Below are positions 40,201 to 52,250 of a DNA stretch of 64,000 nucleotides, piece by piece. The position numbers and the translations under genes are program-made. The notes under the pieces are model-generated. The model was not told the DNA's origin. It saw only the letters and a list, made by a program, of their open reading frames with translations, and did no database searches. The stretch is taken from positions 105,183 to 169,182 of the forward strand of contig JBAMDO010000120.1 of NCBI GenBank assembly GCA_037074765.1. The letters run 5' to 3'. The DNA is from Mansonella perstans (taxonomy: Eukaryota > Nematoda > Chromadorea > Rhabditida > Onchocercidae). Within the stretch, counting starts at the first letter, position 1. Each line of letters begins with the position of its first letter.

Positions 40201-43200
40201 AAATGAAAATAAAGTCGATTATATGAATAGGTAAGCATAATGCTACGAATTGATTATTAATAAAATATATACCGAGAAAGAAATAGGAGGAACATAATTG
40301 TTGAAGTTTTTTGCATATTACTTTCAGTTGAGTATCATCTGCAAACCTAGGTTATTCAAAACTTTCGTTCCTTCTTTTCTTTAATTTCACTGTATTTCAG
40401 GTGTTTCCAGAAGGATTCATTTGCGCGACGTGTCGTCGAGAGAAAAGTTTAGCACCGGCAGAAAATCGTTTCACAGCTAAAAAATTACCGCATTGCCAAC
40501 TGTCACGATTTATAGAGGAGCGCGTCAATAAATTCATGAAGAACAACCCTGCTGGCAAGGATTATGAAGTTATCATTCGTGTACTTTGTGCAGCTGACAA
40601 AGAAGTGGAAGTGAAACCTCTGATGAAACAGAAGTAAGAAAACATTTTGTCCGCATCTTAAATTTCCCCAAATGAGCGCTTGAGTGTTGCCGAACTTAGC
40701 TCGTCCGTTTGCATTTCAATCAAAAAGATAATAATTCTTATAGAGTTTTCGGCAAATCTGCAAACTTCTAGGACCGATATTTTAAGAAATATAATGCGCT
40801 TTCCAAGACGAATTCGAGAATTTCAGGTACGGACCTCTTGGTTTTCCAGAAAAATTCCCATATCGAACAAAAGCAATTTTTGCTTTCGAAGTTATTGATG
40901 GTGTGGAAGTTTGTTTTTTCGGTCTACATGTGCAGGAATATGGAAGTAACTGCCCACCACCAAATAAGAGGTGTTAAATTTTGAGACTTATGATTTTTTT
41001 TTTCAGATTTGTTCAATGTTTTTAATTCAATTTTCAAAATATTTGAGCTTCGAAGATACTAACTGGTGAAGTATTGTCACTGTATCATTTTCAGACGAGT
41101 TTATATAGCCTATTTGGATTCAGTACATTTCTTTCAACCCCGACAGTTACGTACGGAAGTATATCATGAAATCTTGTTGGGTTACTTAAATTATGCAATG
41201 ATGTTGGGTTATACAATGGCTCACATTTGGGCATGTCCACCATCCGAGGGTGACGACTATATTTTCCACTGTCACCCACCAGAGCAGCGAATACCGAAGC
41301 CGAAACGCCTTCAAGATTGGTATAAGAAAATGCTTGATAAAGGTGTTGGAGAGCATACAGTTTTTGATTACAAGGACATTTACAAGCAAGTGAGTATCTG
41401 AGCTTTTGTGTTATTAATACTTTTTTAGATAGAATTACTGAGCTGACGACTTTAAAAAACATGGATAAATTGAGGGGTACAGTTATATTCTATCCTCTTT
41501 CCTCCCTAAATTGCGAAGGCTATATATTTGTGGTTAAGTCATTTCATTAATAAGTCTGATGAAAGTCTTTATGAAATTCTTGAAATTTATTTTTTTGCTT
41601 TTCATAGGCACGAGATGAGAATTTGGTGACGCCGATGGAACTATCCTATTTCGAAGGAGATTTCTGGCCCAATGTAATTGAAGATTGCATTCGCGAAGCA
41701 CAAAATGAAGAACAGGAACGCAAGCGCCAAGAAGAAGCGGCGCGCCAAGAACAAAATGCGGAAGATGAAGATGGCGATGATATATTTCATGATGGCGATA
41801 ACGGGAAGAGTAAAAAAAACAGGTAACAGTCGTCATTCTGTTGGGAATATAAGAATGCAAATAAATCATATTAATCTTTCTATTATTAAATAAGATTATA
41901 TAAGAGCAAGTAATGCAGACATAACTTATGGAAAGTAATTTGAATTACAACGGTACAAGAAGGGATTCTCTGCTGTTTTTTTAATAACAAGATCAAAAAA
42001 TTTCATTATTCAAAGATTATGGATAGTAATTTTCTTATTTTAGCAAAAAGAAGAACAATTTGAAGAAGGGTAACTCGAAGAATAAGAAAAAAGTTTGCTC
42101 ACAAACAGGCAATGAAGTCACCGATAAATTGTACATAAACTTCGAGAAACATAAGGAAGTATTCTTTACTATTCGACTTATGAGCCCGCAGTCGGAATTA
42201 TCAGCACAAAGCAATGAAATTAAGGTATGTTGTGTCGATGAATTGGTTAGAATCGGTAAGCCATCGGTCACAAGAGGAATTTTATATTAAATTTAAAAAT
42301 TTGTTCTTAATCAGATTAGCTAAAAGAAGCAAATGTCGTTAATAGAGCAATAGCAAAGAGGATAAGAGATGGAAAATAACGCTGAATTCACTTTTTTTTT
42401 ACATCTCTTTGCTCTTAATTGAGTTGCAAATGCAGACGAATTAATCTGTTGTAAACTTAATGAATTGAAGATGCGAATTTATTAGATTATGATGCTGATG
42501 CAGGATCTATCTATTTTTTAGCAATTTTGGAAATTCAACATATCTGGTTTTAGGATCCAGATCCACTAATAGCGAGCGATCTTATGGATGGACGTGACAC
42601 ATTCTTAACACGTGCTCGTGATGAACACTGGGAATTCTCTTCATTACGACGTGCCAAATATTCCACAATATGCTTCTGTCATGCATTACATAATCAAGAG
42701 AAAAGCGAAGGACTTTCATACACTTGCAATAGTTGCCAAGGAACAGCTATTTGGCATTGTACAACTTGTGAAGTAAGCTTTCAAACTTTCTACATATAGG
42801 ATGAAGCAAAAATTGTTGTTAAATAAGACATTTATATTTTATAGGTGTTATTATATCTTTTTTAACAGTCCAAACATTTTTTTCAGGATTTCGATCTTTG
42901 CAATAAGTGCTATGAAACAATGTCACATCCACACAAGCTAGAAAAAGTCAGTACGCTGGTAGAAGTAGAAGATAAGCATGATGCAAGCAATTCGCGAACC
43001 GAAAGCATTCAGGTAACATAATTTTCAGTTTTTACGACGGAATATTTTTCCATAGTTCTGGATAGGAGTTCAAGTTAGAGAATTATTTTGGAAACTTTAT
43101 TTTTTTGAAAGATTTTATAAACTTAGATTCATCATCATTTTTTTTTGTTGCAGCGCTGCATTCAATCATTAGTACATGCATGTCAATGTCGCGATGCAAA

Positions 43201-46200
43201 TTGCCGCCGTTCGACATGCCACAAAATGAAGCGTGTCGTGCAGCATACCAAAGGTTGCAAAAAACGCCAAAATGCAAATTGTGCTATTTGCAAACAGCTT
43301 ATTGCTCTTTGTTGCTATCATGCCAAGCATTGCAATGGGATTTCATGTCAGGTAATTTCAGTTTATCATTGTCTACAGATATGCATGTTTTTTAGCTCAT
43401 TGGAAACACTAATTTTCTATAGAGGGAAGTTTTTAGGATGTGTTTGTCTATGTTTATGGAGTCCCTCTTTGAACTAAGTCAATGGTTTCTAATTAATTTA
43501 TTGTCCTAGGTTCCATTCTGTTTGAATATTCGCCAGAAATTGCAAGAACAACGAAGGTCACAGAATCGTCGTGCTGACATGATGATGCGTCGACGCATGG
43601 ATATGCTTTCTAGTGGTTATGGTGGAACAAGCACGCCAGGTCCCTCGCAGTCAAGTGGTTAGTGTTTATTTGGTGATTCTTAAGAGTGGCTGTTGAGAAT
43701 TGTTGTCGAATTGTTTTATTTAAAGCTGTCGAATCCATTTTTCAATACCATATCAGCTCACAAAAGATTTATGTCCTTCATGATGCGGTATTGTTCTACT
43801 TTGGATTTGGTTGCATTTCAACTATAGATGCGCGAAAGCAAGCAGTAAGGGAAAGGAAATTGTGATTTCTTGGAATCGGAAGAGTTTTACAGTATACATC
43901 TTTCAGGGCCAACTGGCGCAATGAACATGTCTCAAGCCGTGGCAACTCATCACAGCTCTGGACCAATGCAAACTTATCAGGGTGCGAGTATGGCGCATAT
44001 GCAGCATATACAGATGGGGCAAACGCAGGGGATAATGTCATCCGGCCAGCAACAAATATCACAAATGCAGCAACTACAGCCGCATCAGTATCAGACGCAT
44101 GGAAAAGGTTAGATGCTGGTAGTGAGAAGGAATTAAGATTCGACTGTACTTATTCACTGCCATACCATATTGACCTCTTATAAAAGGACTGGTATATGCA
44201 ATAGCTTACGCGTTATTTTCTCAAAACAGTCGTGGTACATTTTTGAAATGCTAATTTCGAGATTGTTGGCTAATGAAAGCTACTAGAAGTTTTAAGTTGG
44301 ACTATAGCATTTCTTTCTCTAAGTATCACTGCAGTTGTTTAGAGATTTTTATGTTTTTTATATCCGTTGCAGTTATTCAGAAATGAATGCATATGTCAGT
44401 TATTGTTGGTACGCTAATGGTGTGTTACATTGTAGGTGGTGCTGTACAGGGCAGTTCACAAATACACATGATGGGAGTACCTACAACAATGCAGCAAAGC
44501 CATACGATGTCACAGGTTCAGCAGCAACAGACTCCACATCAGCAAGGCGTGCGCATAAATATGGTTTGTTCATAATGTTTTTTTTTTTTATTCTAGTATT
44601 TGAAAGACCAAAAAGTTTATTGAAATGTGCGATGCTGACAAATAAGTTTAGTTTGGATGAACAGTTTAAGGAAGGTAAAAAAGAAATAACGATTGATTAT
44701 GACCTGACATAAACTAACACTTTTTTCTTGATGTTAGACAACACAAATGGGTGGAATGCAGAGACCCGGCAGCATGGTTGGACAAATGCAGCATACACAA
44801 CAGCCGATGAATCCTCCACCATATGGACGTGGCGCTACACAGCAAAACGCCTGTGGTATGTCCGGAACAGCGGGACCATCTTCTAACTACGGAGGTAATG
44901 CTGGGCAACCAATGATGCTTGGACAATCCATACCACAGAATTCACAATCACAGCCAATGATGCAACAAGGGATGCAGAATTTACGAGGTTTTTCTGCAAT
45001 TCTTTCCCATATTCTCATTTATCCTAAATTTATAGTGTTTTCATCGTTAAGTTCAAAATCTGAATTTTTTAAGAATGGTGCGGATTGAATTACTATCACT
45101 GTTTTCAGCGAAAGTTTATGCTGGACAGCCGATCGATCGTACTGCTTTGCAACAAGATCCTCAGGTGCAAGCGATATTAACCCGGTTTAAAAATGCTGAA
45201 CGAGCAGAAGACAAAGATAAAGTATTGAATGATCTGAAGAAAATGCCTCATCTTTTTGCCGCTTTTATCAAAATGACCAACAATGAAAGGAGTGGTGCAG
45301 ATGTAAGTTCCATAACTGCCAAATATTTAGCATACTTCTTGCGGTCCTGAAGAAAATATTATGATTGTTTCTGGTTCGAGGCAGAATTTCCTTTGTTTCC
45401 GTCTTCTGCAGTGATATGTAATCATCACTGATTTAATTTTCAGATCCCACAAAGCTTGAATCAGCAACAGCTTACTGCTATACAACAACAACAACAGCAG
45501 CATCAACAGCAACAGGGAATGATAAGACAACCTCAAGTAATTTTTCGGATTTCAATAATTGTGTTGAAAGACAGCGGAATTGAGCAAAATATTGGGATAT
45601 TAACTGTTTCAGATTATTCGAAGAAAAATTTTAATTTCCGTGATTCCTTTTTCATCTGCGATATAGTTAGGATGTAGATTGTTGAATTGCTAGAAGTAAT
45701 GTGTATGTTTTTGATTAGTTTGAATTATTTATTAACTACTACTGCGTACAATATTTAGATGGTAACTCAACAAAGTGGGCAGTGGCAACAAGGGACTGTT
45801 CCACAGCAACAATATTACCGACACCAGCAATCGCAGGTATCACAAAGTGGCCAGCAGCAACCTCGCGGCTCAGGTGGTCAGTATGCATCAATGAATTCAC
45901 AGAGTCAAATAGCCGGTACCGCAATGACACAGCCGCAGTGGCAGCAGCAGTTCCAACGGAACCCACAACCTGTGAGCCCAGCTATGCAGTCTCAGTTCAG
46001 TCAGGTAGCTCATTTATATCAATTTTTGCAATCTTCGTTAGGTTTCTGATACATGATGATGAAGTGAAGTGCAGTATATGGAATAATAAATTTCAATGCA
46101 TTATCTTTTGGCTGATTGCGAGGAGTTCTTACACTTTTAATGTATTTTGTATTTAATGAGATTCTGCCGATTTTTAACTATATTTTTGATTTTTCATGTG

Positions 46201-46408
46201 CAGGTTTGTAATAATCTATTCTAATTATATAAATTCATCTTTATATTTTGTGAAAATTGTATTTCAGGTTCGTTCACCTCCCGTTGGACGTTCACCTTCC
46301 GTGAATAGTGTTACTCAATCACCAATGATGCAGCCTGGTTCGGCGCAGTCCAGTGTACAGCAAATGCAGCAAGGGTCAGTTAATCAAGATCAGCAACCAT
46401 ACAGATAA
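31290..46408 (+). CDS. cbp-1: CBP/p300 histone acetyltransferase (complete, 39 exons, about 2141 aa)
   Basis: Nuclear transcriptional co-activator that acetylates histones and factors. Exons: 31290-31347, 31921-32015, 32586-32851, 33030-33174, 33456-33573, 33713-33865, 33974-34116, 34267-34377, 34574-34810, 35224-35400, 35587-35686, 36133-36264, 36413-36653, 36760-37057, 37333-37462, 37752-37853, 38018-38104, 38375-38514, 38613-38729, 38815-38985, 39279-39436, 39661-39774, 39865-39985, 40401-40633, 40827-40970, 41095-41389, 41608-41822, 42044-42224, 42554-42772, 42887-43012, 43154-43351, 43510-43657, 43907-44107, 44436-44563, 44738-44987, 45109-45302, 45444-45536, 45759-46004, 46268-46408. 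The start [10 protein letters not shown] resembles CBP N-termini. LQELL (111-115) is an LXXLL motif. Domains are listed separately. Exon 8 could start at 34288, and exon 15 could run to 37492. The intron after 39985 has a GC donor. The linkers are rich in Gln, Met and Pro. Confidence 0.96.
35311..36222 (+). other. cbp-1: cbp-1: TAZ1 zinc-finger domain
   Basis: Residues about 472-568. [20 protein letters not shown] is followed by the zinc-binding HC patterns [29 protein letters not shown] and [12 protein letters not shown], then DDCPVC. It binds transactivation domains. The exon 10 end (35400, CGT|GTTTTC) and the exon 11 end (35686, phase 1) were set so that the Cys/His spacing matches CBP. 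Confidence 0.92.
36884..37418 (+). other. cbp-1: cbp-1: KIX domain
   Basis: Residues about 700-787. [20 protein letters not shown], then IFPSPDP and [17 protein letters not shown]; in exon 15, [17 protein letters not shown]. These match the three-helix KIX fold that binds phosphorylated CREB and Myb. The Tyr-Tyr-His and Leu residues of the CREB-binding groove are conserved. Confidence 0.95.
38613..39332 (+). other. cbp-1: cbp-1: bromodomain
   Basis: Residues about 912-1022. [20 protein letters not shown] is the ZA loop, followed by [18 protein letters not shown] and [19 protein letters not shown]. The acetyl-lysine-binding Asn in LYNRK is present. The exon order leads directly into the catalytic core. 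Confidence 0.96.
39333..40460 (+). other. cbp-1: cbp-1: RING/PHD cysteine-rich region
   Basis: Residues about 1023-1158. The Cys/His pattern runs through [50 protein letters not shown] and FICATCRR. In p300 this module regulates the acetyltransferase. The join LFNKK|VFPEGF requires the GC donor at 39986. Confidence 0.93.
40461..42705 (+). other. cbp-1: cbp-1: KAT11 histone acetyltransferase domain
   Basis: Residues about 1159-1545. Landmarks are [77 protein letters not shown] and [11 protein letters not shown]. The Trp of HIWACPP (about 1309) and Tyr of DWYKK (about 1340) correspond to p300 W1436 and Y1467, with the same 31-residue spacing, so the enzyme is predicted active. The acidic/basic insert (exons 27-28, [10 protein letters not shown] through KKKNN) corresponds to the p300 autoinhibitory loop and is Lys rich. 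Confidence 0.95.
42706..42949 (+). other. cbp-1: cbp-1: ZZ zinc finger
   Basis: Residues about 1546-1588. [20 protein letters not shown], then [18 protein letters not shown], supplies the Cys pairs and His residues of a ZZ finger. It spans exons 29 and 30. Confidence 0.93.
43154..43563 (+). other. cbp-1: cbp-1: TAZ2 zinc-finger domain
   Basis: Residues about 1610-1693. [19 protein letters not shown], then [35 protein letters not shown] and [13 protein letters not shown]. All HCCC zinc ligands are visible. It is one of the most conserved parts of the gene. Confidence 0.95.
45141..45279 (+). other. cbp-1: cbp-1: nuclear coactivator binding domain (NCBD)
   Basis: Residues about 1929-1974 in exon 36. 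[19 protein letters not shown] is followed by [18 protein letters not shown], which aligns with the LQDLLRTLK ... VLNILKSNPQLMAAFIK core of CBP. This region is a molten-globule partner for p160 and IRF proteins. It lies between Gln/Met-rich linkers. Confidence 0.85.
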
Positions 46409-46454
46409 CACAGTGCAACTATCGTTATTCTTTTTTCCTTGTTGTTTTGTTGAG

Positions 46455-46887
46455 GAACAAGTAATGTGCTCAAACTCACAATATTTTCGGAATCCCTATG
46501 TGGTTCGGGAAGTAGCAAGAAAAGAGAAGGTAAGAATTGGTCTTTTTTTCTTTACATTCCGTTTACTTTGAGATTTTCAAATTCTCGGTATTTCAAAAAA
46601 GTTTGTGGGTCTGTTAAATTCCGCATGCACAGTTTGTTAACGGTATGTGTTGATGTACGTGTTTGTCTGTCCGGTTGCTCCCTTGTTTGTTATCTTTGTT
46701 TCTTTGACACATAGTGCTGCCAAAGCGGGTGATCCTTTTTCGATGACGGCTCATTTTGTTGTTTAGCTTTTATAATTGTTGGTTGTTGTTTTATTTGTCT
46801 TACTGCTATGTATAATTTATTATGTCCATGCAGGCCGGATTCTTGCATGTCTCACGCAGTGAAGGGATTGTTAATCTAATGATCTGA
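46455..46887 (+). other. Possible alternative 3' exons of cbp-1
   Basis: Two exon-like segments follow the cbp-1 stop. Segment 1 (46455-46529) has a pyrimidine-rich acceptor (TTGTTTTGTTGAG|G) and a strong donor (AAG|GTAAGA); it reads EQVMCSNSQYF ... VVREVARKEK. Segment 2 (46834-46887) has acceptor TCCATGCAG|G and reads AGFLHVSRSEGIVNLMI before TGA. Both are phase 0, as is the end of cbp-1 exon 38 (46004). Joining 46004 to 46455 would therefore replace the last 46 residues of cbp-1. It may instead be 3' UTR or, less likely, a downstream small gene starting at ATG 46464. Confidence 0.3.
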
Positions 46888-47686
46888 GATTATATTTACT
46901 GTTACAATTAATCCTTATTTTTGTTTATTTTCATTTTCTCTTTTATTTCAGTCGTTTGCTTTGAGAAATTTCATGCTAAAACTTTGGACTTTGTCGTGAA
47001 AATATGTATTGTTTATTCATTGCTTTTTTTTATAGTTTATTCCCTTTCTTTTTTTAAAACTTCTAATTATCTGTATAGTTTTAGCGAGATATAGAGGAAA
47101 GAGCGAGATTGTGTGAAAAGAAATTTTTAAAAGTTGATTTTAATGAAGTAATAGCATAAATTTCGGGATATATGCTTAATTTTGCTAGGAAATGAAATAA
47201 TACTATTGATAATCGATGATAAAGAGTGATAAGTCTACGGGTAATATGAAGGAAAATTAGCTTGCGCATAATTTTAAACAAATTATGCTTGTATTTTATT
47301 GCCGTTTGGTGCCTAAAGAAAGAAAAAGCTTTTCTAATATTGTTGTCCTATGCGTTACTATCCAATGAGATGTTTTTATCAGTAAACTGTTTATTACTAT
47401 AGTTACGATCATATTACCATTATTACTAGTATTTACTGCTACTAACCAAGTAGCAGTCATAAACTAGCAAAGCTAACAGTTTTTATTTCCTTTTTTATTA
47501 AGAATGAAAGTGTATGGAAAAAAAACTGAAGTAAATGATCAGTATGTGCTTGTATATGTATATAATGGAGTATTAACCTACGTTACATCTAATATACATC
47601 CTGAAATGAAAAAATTTGTTTTAATATTATTGTCAATATATATATGTATAATTTTCATAGTTTTTCTTTTGCGACATAATTTTTTG

Positions 47687-48039
47687 TTTTTTTTTTTTTT
47701 TTTTTTTTTTAATTTTATATTTTTCATATTTTGTTGCTGCCTCCATCTTGATATGTACGAATTGCGTATATGTGTGTATCTGAGTCTGTGAGAGTGTTTA
47801 TTCGTCCATGTGAACTGCGTAATACGCATATGCGCGTATATGAATTTGTGTGTGTGTGTGTGTGTGTGTATGTGGTGCATGTGTGTGTGTGTATGTGGTT
47901 TTTTTCATCTAAATTAGATTGTTTAATTTTTTTCGTACAGAAAAGAAACCAAATTGATGATGGAAGCATCATTTCGAATTTTCGACGTAATTCAAAGGAT
48001 TTAAATTATTGCAAAAAAAAAAAAAAAAAAAAAAAAAAA
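47687..48039. repeat. Segment bounded by T24 and A27 with internal TG repeat
   Basis: A T run (47687-47710) and an A run (48013-48039) enclose about 300 bp that includes (TG)n arrays at 47847-47900. The two homopolymers could pair as a hairpin. No target-site duplication or internal RNA polymerase III box was recognised. Confidence 0.6.
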
Positions 48040-48211
48040 CAGATATCATTGAATGAATTATAAAAGAAATAGTAGTAAAAGATGAAAAAATATAAAATAT
48101 ATATATATTATTGTATATGAGACTACAAAATAAAGGGGACAGATTATGATGGGTCTATTACATTTATTTGGATATTTCATATTGTAGGATATAGAATGAT
48201 GATGCTTCCAT
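47960..48211. repeat. 13-bp inverted repeat spanning a poly-A tract
   Basis: ATGGAAGCATCAT (47960-47972) is the exact reverse complement of 48199-48211. The loop contains the A27 run. Confidence 0.5.
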
Positions 48212-49009
48212 GAAATAACTTGTACCACCTCAATTCTGAAATGTTTTCATTGATAATAAATGGTGAATGAATTCTGCTCTTTTGTTTTCATTTCGGTAAT
48301 TAATAAGATTTTTTAGCTTACAATAATTTATGAAATTATTATAAGAAAAATACTTTTTCATTAGTAGGAATTAAAATGATAGGAATTACATGTAATAAAT
48401 AAATGGCAAGCATTTAAGAGTAAAAAATATTAGGAAATGTAGGAAGTGAGGAAAAAATTTTTTGAATTATTTTAATATAACATCATGTGATTGCTTGTTT
48501 TTTTTTTTTTTTTTTTCACCCTTCTTAATTGTCATGTTGCTCTATATATTAAATGGTTTTATCATTCAAAAGCTGATGAATTCAATTCGTTAATTAATAT
48601 GCATGGTTTATTAATTTCGTGTCTTTGGATTGTAAAATTTTTTTGAGCCATTTGCAAATTGCTTTTTGTTGCAATTTTTTCATCGTTAAAAAAATATGCC
48701 TGATTTTGTACAAATTTTTAATTTTTTATTTTTCGAATAGTTGATAATATTTGAAAAGATTATTTTATTATTACGATGTTTCATCAGCACTATAAATAGT
48801 AATTTTTTTTCTTCGTTTTCTTTTTTTCCATTTGATAAAATTCCTGCTTTTTTTTCATCTTTGCAAAAAAAGAAAGTTGTTTTTGTTTCTTTTTCAAACG
48901 CTACCTTTATTTTTCATTTTACACTTTATTTTATTTCATTTTTTCCCATTTAGGCTTTACTGTGGTATCGGCTGAATGCTAAACGCAATAATATGTATGT
49001 GTTGTGCGT

Positions 49010-49100
49010 ATGTGTGTGTGTGTGTATGTGTGTACATGTGTGTGTGCGTGTGTGTGTATGTGTATGTGTGCGTGTGTGTATGTACATGTATGTGTATGAT
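49010..49100. repeat. TG/TGTA microsatellite
   Basis: Alternating TG and TATG units with C interruptions. Open frames across it in three frames are repeat artefacts. Confidence 0.95.
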
Positions 49101-50876
49101 ACATATGTCTACGTATATGCGTACGTACGTGTACACACTTATGTGTACGGCGCAATTGCAAAAAAAACATGTTTAATAAAAGGATAATGGAAAAAAGTTA
49201 TAAATGACGAAAAGTTGACGATTTTTCCATACATTTAAATGTTTTAAAAGATTTTCTAATATATTAAATGTATTGGTCAATGAATTTTGATAATATTTTA
49301 AATTTTGTATTTATGAAAGAGCTCTGTTGGAAATATTCGAAAGTTATCGCACAGAAAAAAAATTTCCTTATACCAGGAAATAATGAAGGAAAAAGAAAAA
49401 AACAAAGGGAAAGCTTTGTTGGCTATATATATTCCTAATAATAATGCGATGTGGAAAAGATGGAAGATATTTAAATGAATATTTAAATAACTATCGTAAT
49501 TTCTTTTTGATTGTTTTTTTTGAAATAAACTCTGCTATACAAAACTGTTGAGTTTTTTTTTTTTTTTTTTTTTTTTTCAGTTAGACTGAGTTACATTTTT
49601 TTTTTTTTGTTTTGTTTCATTATTCTTTATTTTTTGACATTTTTTTTTCCTTTTTTGAATTTTTTTTCTATGTGACATTTTAATATTTGTTGCAATTGTA
49701 TGTTTGTCTCGAAAAAAAACACAAACGAATTTTTTTGTTCATATAAAAGTGGTTCCTTTTCATTATCTGTTTCTTTTTTGATGAAATTATAAAAGTTTTT
49801 TGATCAGATGTGTTTTGCAATAGCAAGCAAAGCAAATAACATACCTGTGTCGCATAAACGATGGATAATGTGTATCAGTGTTGTAAAATATTACCATTTA
49901 TGGTTTGAAAATTTCAAATGTACAGTAAAAGTTATAGTTATTTGAAGCTACTGCTATATTGTTTTTTTCAATACATATTTGGAAGAGTTTCGAAAAAATT
50001 TTTCACAAAAAAATTACCGAAAAAACAGCTGACCGGGAAATACAATAGATGCATGCTACTGAAATACATGAGAATAAATGTAAAAACTAAAGAGTAAAAT
50101 AATCAACTGATCGGGCGATATTATGGATGCATATACTTATATTATATGATAAATAATAAGGAGAAAAAAAAGTGATAAAATTTCCGGAAAACCATAATAC
50201 ATTACTGGGGTAGTTGTTGTTTATTATTACTAAGCTAAAGTTTGTAAACAACACTTGAGAGAATAACTTTTTTCTTCTTTATTTAACTAGATTACTTGAC
50301 CAACTTATTATTCAATCAAAAAAAAAACGTTCACTGAAGTGGAAAATATTGTTCTATAATTAATACATAGCTGTATTCTCTGAAAACATGATTTGAGTTA
50401 TACGTACATTTATTTATGTATGTTTGAAGTTATTAATCAATTTGATTCCAAAAAATATATTTTGCTATAAAAAAGACAAAAAGTAAAAAAGAAAATGAAT
50501 GAATAAAATATTACAATGTAAAATAAAGTTTTTAAAAAGATTTCATTGTGTAAATTTTGAGATTTTAATATTTTGTATAAAACATGCATTACATTAAGCG
50601 TTTACACATTGCATACATATTCAGATAAAGAAAGTTATATGAAATTTTAATTAAAGTTTTTTTTCTTTTTTTTATGAGATGCCCTAAATGAATTTAATAA
50701 AAAAAGATATAATACAAGCTTTATGAATGTATCTTTTTAAATTTGATAAATTATTGCAAAAAATAAAATATTTCAAATTTAAACTTAACCAATTCCTTTA
50801 CTTTTTTCCTCTGATACAACGAACTGTAATTGATATTATCTCACTTGAATTTATTTTTTATTTTCATTATTTATTT

Positions 50877-50933
50877 ATTCATTCATTCATTCCTTCATTT
50901 CATTCATTCATATTCAATTCATTCATTTCTATA
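50877..50933. repeat. Short ATTC tetranucleotide array
   Basis: About 57 bp of ATTC units with a few substitutions, in the same orientation as the array at 29922-30078. Confidence 0.9.
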
Positions 50934-51972
50934 TGAACAATGAGGGAAAAATATAATGTAGAATTGATTAATTAATAAATTTGAAATAATTGCCAATTAA
51001 TATCGAGATAACTTATTTCATATTTATTTTTGTTTATTTGATTATTGTTATTTATTTCTTTATTCGCTTTTGCTTAAAGAAAAAGTGAAAAATAATTGAG
51101 TGCCAAGCAACATAGATAGCTAATGAAAATTCGCGTAATTCATTTATTAATAAAGTAATTGTTTAATTAATTAGTTAATTTTTATTTCAATTGTTTTTCT
51201 ATTGTTAATTTAAAAATCATGAAAATGATATTGAGATATTATTTGAATGATGCAAAAATTCTTTTTGTCCACTTTGATTAATGAATTTTTTTCTAATTGC
51301 AAGAAAACATTTTAAAGTGGTAGAATTAATTGGTTAATGAACTTTAACTAATAATATAAAAAAATTGATAATTCAATGTAATTAAAAAAACAAAACTTTT
51401 TTTTTTAAAATCTAAAATTTTAGTTCCTTTTTATTATTAGTAAACATTCCCAACAATAGCTATTATCATTCAGTTTAACATTAAACAAAAAAATTTTCAA
51501 AATTAGAAATTTTTTTTCTTTTACATTTATTTATTTCATTAAGAATTAATTCATCTTTTCAAGCTTTCTCTCTCTCTCTCTCTCATTTTCTTTATTTTAT
51601 CGGCTTGCTCCCTTTTTTTTTCTCTTTTTTTTTTTTTTGTTTTAGAATAAAAAGGAAAAGAAGACAGAAAGCGATACTTCGTTGTTTTTCTTTTTGTTGA
51701 CGAAAGGAAAGTTTTGAAAGGTCACACTAAGGTCACTATCATCATCATCAACAAGTAATTTAGGGATAACTGTGAATGGACACGTGTTCAAATTAGTCAC
51801 CTTAAGTGTATATGTTCATTGAAGCATAATACTTAAGTATTATTGTATTACTACTAATACTACCACTACTACCACGATTAACACCATTATTTTCAATCAA
51901 TCATGCATTGATTCTGTTGTTCACGTGCCTAAAAAGATTTCATATACTATTTATTCATTGTTAGCTTTTTTT

Positions 51973-52250
51973 GAATGAATAAATGAATGAATGAATGAGT
52001 AAATGAATGAATAAATGAATGAATGAAATGAAATGAAATCAAGTCAAATAAAATGAACGAATGATTGAAGGAATAAATGAAATGAACGAGGAAATGAATT
52101 TAGTAAATAGACTGAAATGAAATGAAATGAGTAAATGAATTAATGAATGAATGTCAATGAATAAAATAAAATGAAATGAAATGAATGAATGAATGAATGA
52201 ATAAATGAATGAATGAATGAAGTGAAATAAAATGAATGAATGAATGGATC
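51973..52250. repeat. GAAT/ATGA tetranucleotide array with GAAAT variants
   Basis: About 280 bp of GAAT units interspersed with pentanucleotide GAAAT units. The tetramer is the reverse complement of the two ATTC arrays in the window, so this array is inverted relative to them. Confidence 0.95.

Noticed and set aside
41091..41462. Minus-strand frames of 67-123 codons opposite cbp-1 exon 26
   Set aside because: They are shadows of the conserved KAT exon on the other strand.
47504..47791. A 95-codon plus-strand frame starting at an ATG
   Set aside because: It runs through a 24-base T tract and a TG repeat. The early part has fair codons but no splice or homology support.
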